DNA from: Candidatus Methanoperedens sp.
Lineage (GTDB): Archaea; Halobacteriota; Methanosarcinia; Methanosarcinales; Methanoperedenaceae
Direction: 5' to 3'
Length of the DNA: 5,681 nucleotides
NCBI GenBank assembly: GCA_028679855.1
Contig: JAJRAP010000100.1
Span: forward strand, 1-5,681
The notes beneath the pieces are model-generated. The model saw only the letters and a list, made by a program, of their open reading frames with translations. It was not told where the DNA came from and searched no databases. The position numbers were made by a program, and so were the translations under genes. Shown here one piece after another: positions 4,496-5,681 of the stretch. The number at the start of each line of letters is the position of its first letter. The stretch's first letter is position 1.

Positions 4496-5681
4496 ATGCC
4501 ACCAATCTTCGAAATAACCCACAAGGATATCTGCGGCAGGATCGGGCGACTTGAAACCCGCCACGGGATTATCGAGACACCGACCATCATGCCAGTGGTC
4601 AATCCCAATATACAGACTATTAAGCCTTCAGAGCTTTGCAAGTTCGGCGCGCAAATCATTATTACAAATTCCTATATCATTTACCGCAAGCCGCAGCTAA
4701 GGGAGCGCGCCCTCGGCGAAGGGCTTCACTCGCTCATCGGTTTTGACGGCCCGATCATGACGGACTCGGGCTCTTATCAGTTATCTGTTTATGGCGAAGT
4801 GGAAGTGGATAATTCGCAGATAGTCCGGTTCCAGCAGGAGATAGGCTCTGACATCGGAGTGCCTCTTGATATCCCCACTCCGCCAGATGTCTCATGGGAA
4901 CGGGCTGAATCTGAACTTGGAATAACCCTGCAAAGGGAAAAAGAAGCCCTCGGATTGAAGAAAGACATGCTCATTGCAGCGCCTGTGCAGGGCTCGACAT
5001 ACCCTGAGTTAAGGGAGAGAGCTGGACGCGAGTTGAGCAGCGCCGATTTTGACGTGTATCCCCTTGGCGCTGTTGTGCCTCTTATGGAATCCTACCGATA
5101 CGCAGACCTTGTGGACGTGATCGTGGCATCGAAAAAAGGACTCTCTCCAGCCGCGCCTGTGCATCTTTTCGGAGCAGGTCATCCCATGATGTTCGCTCTT
5201 GCTGTAGCGCTTGGCTGCGATCTTTTCGATTCTGCATCGTATGCGCTTTACGCAAAAGAAGGAAGGTACATGACAGTGCGCGGGACGTATCATCTGGATA
5301 ACCTCCAGTACCTGCCGTGCTCCTGTCCGGTATGCTCTTCTTATGATGCGCAGGAACTGATAAAGAGCGAGAACAGGGAAGAACTGCTTGCGCGTCATAA
5401 TCTCCACGCAACATTTGCCGAGATGCGGGAAGTAAAGCAGGCAATAAAAGAGGGGAGCCTGTGGGAACTCGTTGAGCAGAGGTGCAGGACGCATCCCCGG
5501 CTGCTTGATGGGCTCACGCGTGCGCTTTCATATTCTGAGTGGATAGAGCAGTTCCAACCGGCGCCAAGAGCAACTTTTTTCTATAGCGGTCCAGAATCCG
5601 CATTAAGACCTGAAGTTGTGAGATTCAGGAAGAGGCTCGGGAATTTCAGGCTTGATGGCAGGGTTCTGATAAGAACAAAGC
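4496..5681 (+). CDS. tgtA: Archaeal tRNA-guanine(15) transglycosylase, partial at 3' end
   Basis: The 395 visible codons run off the right edge. TgtA exchanges guanine 15 in the tRNA D-loop for preQ0, the first committed tRNA step to archaeosine, which stabilises the tRNA core. The TIM-barrel fold signatures are clear: FEITHKDICGRIGRL (5-19), TPTIMPVVNPN (28-38), the substrate-binding DGPIMTDSGSYQ with Asp90 (84-95), APVQGSTY (162-169), and HLFGAGHPMM (223-232). These are followed by CDLFDSASYALYAKEGRYMT (241-260), where Asp245 is the likely nucleophile region. A zinc site CSCPVC (Cys275, Cys277, Cys280) is completed by a nearby His (301 or 304). The segment after about residue 330 is the start of the archaeal-specific C-terminal part; a PUA domain, if present, would lie beyond the window. 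Composition is markedly more GC-rich than the restriction-modification operon. Confidence 0.95.
   Translation, partial: MPPIFEITHKDICGRIGRLETRHGIIETPTIMPVVNPNIQTIKPSELCKFGAQIIITNSYIIYRKPQLRERALGEGLHSLIGFDGPIMTDSGSYQLSVYGEVEVDNSQIVRFQQEIGSDIGVPLDIPTPPDVSWERAESELGITLQREKEALGLKKDMLIAAPVQGSTYPELRERAGRELSSADFDVYPLGAVVPLMESYRYADLVDVIVASKKGLSPAAPVHLFGAGHPMMFALAVALGCDLFDSASYALYAKEGRYMTVRGTYHLDNLQYLPCSCPVCSSYDAQELIKSENREELLARHNLHATFAEMREVKQAIKEGSLWELVEQRCRTHPRLLDGLTRALSYSEWIEQFQPAPRATFFYSGPESALRPEVVRFRKRLGNFRLDGRVLIRTK

Noticed and set aside
5009..5494. Open frame of 161 codons on the minus strand.
   Set aside because: It is fully antisense to tgtA, whose motifs are beyond doubt, and its translation is rich in Arg, Cys and His with no recognisable domain.

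Overview
The window looks archaeal, most likely from a euryarchaeon that makes or oxidises methane. Two genes point this way: a methanogenesis marker protein 11 homologue, and an archaeal-type tRNA-guanine transglycosylase (archaeosine pathway). TATA-like promoter elements and GGAG/GGAGG Shine-Dalgarno sites fit as well. A Methanosarcinales or 'Ca. Methanoperedens'-like source is plausible, but that is inference from gene content only.

Layout. Positions 1-3091 (minus strand) hold a compact type III restriction-modification operon, transcribed right to left: mod (N6-adenine methyltransferase, 500 aa), a DUF4258 protein (88 aa), a DUF2283 protein (72 aa), and res (DEAD/DEAH-type helicase/nuclease subunit, cut by the left edge with 364 codons visible). 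Gaps are 5 nt, a 4-nt ATGA overlap, and 7 nt, so the four genes are almost certainly one transcript. The two small proteins form a toxin-antitoxin-like pair inserted between the two restriction-modification subunits; this is the most interesting arrangement here. A 110-bp spacer (3092-3201) carries a TATA-like element, a 10-bp tandem repeat, a small hairpin and an inverted repeat.

Positions 3202-4125 (minus) encode methanogenesis marker protein 11, a relative of the tRNA-Ile2 agmatinylcytidine synthetase TiaS. A divergent intergenic region of about 370 bp (4126-4495) follows. It contains a coding-like stretch interrupted by an in-frame stop (possible gene relic), an AT-rich part, and the tgtA promoter. 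From 4496 to the right edge (plus strand) lies tgtA, incomplete at its 3' end, with a textbook GGAGG site.

The restriction-modification operon is AT-rich while tgtA is GC-rich, which supports recent acquisition of the defence cassette beside core genes. Mod methylates the target sites and works with Res in cleavage of foreign DNA. TgtA modifies tRNA position 15. The role of marker protein 11 is unknown.
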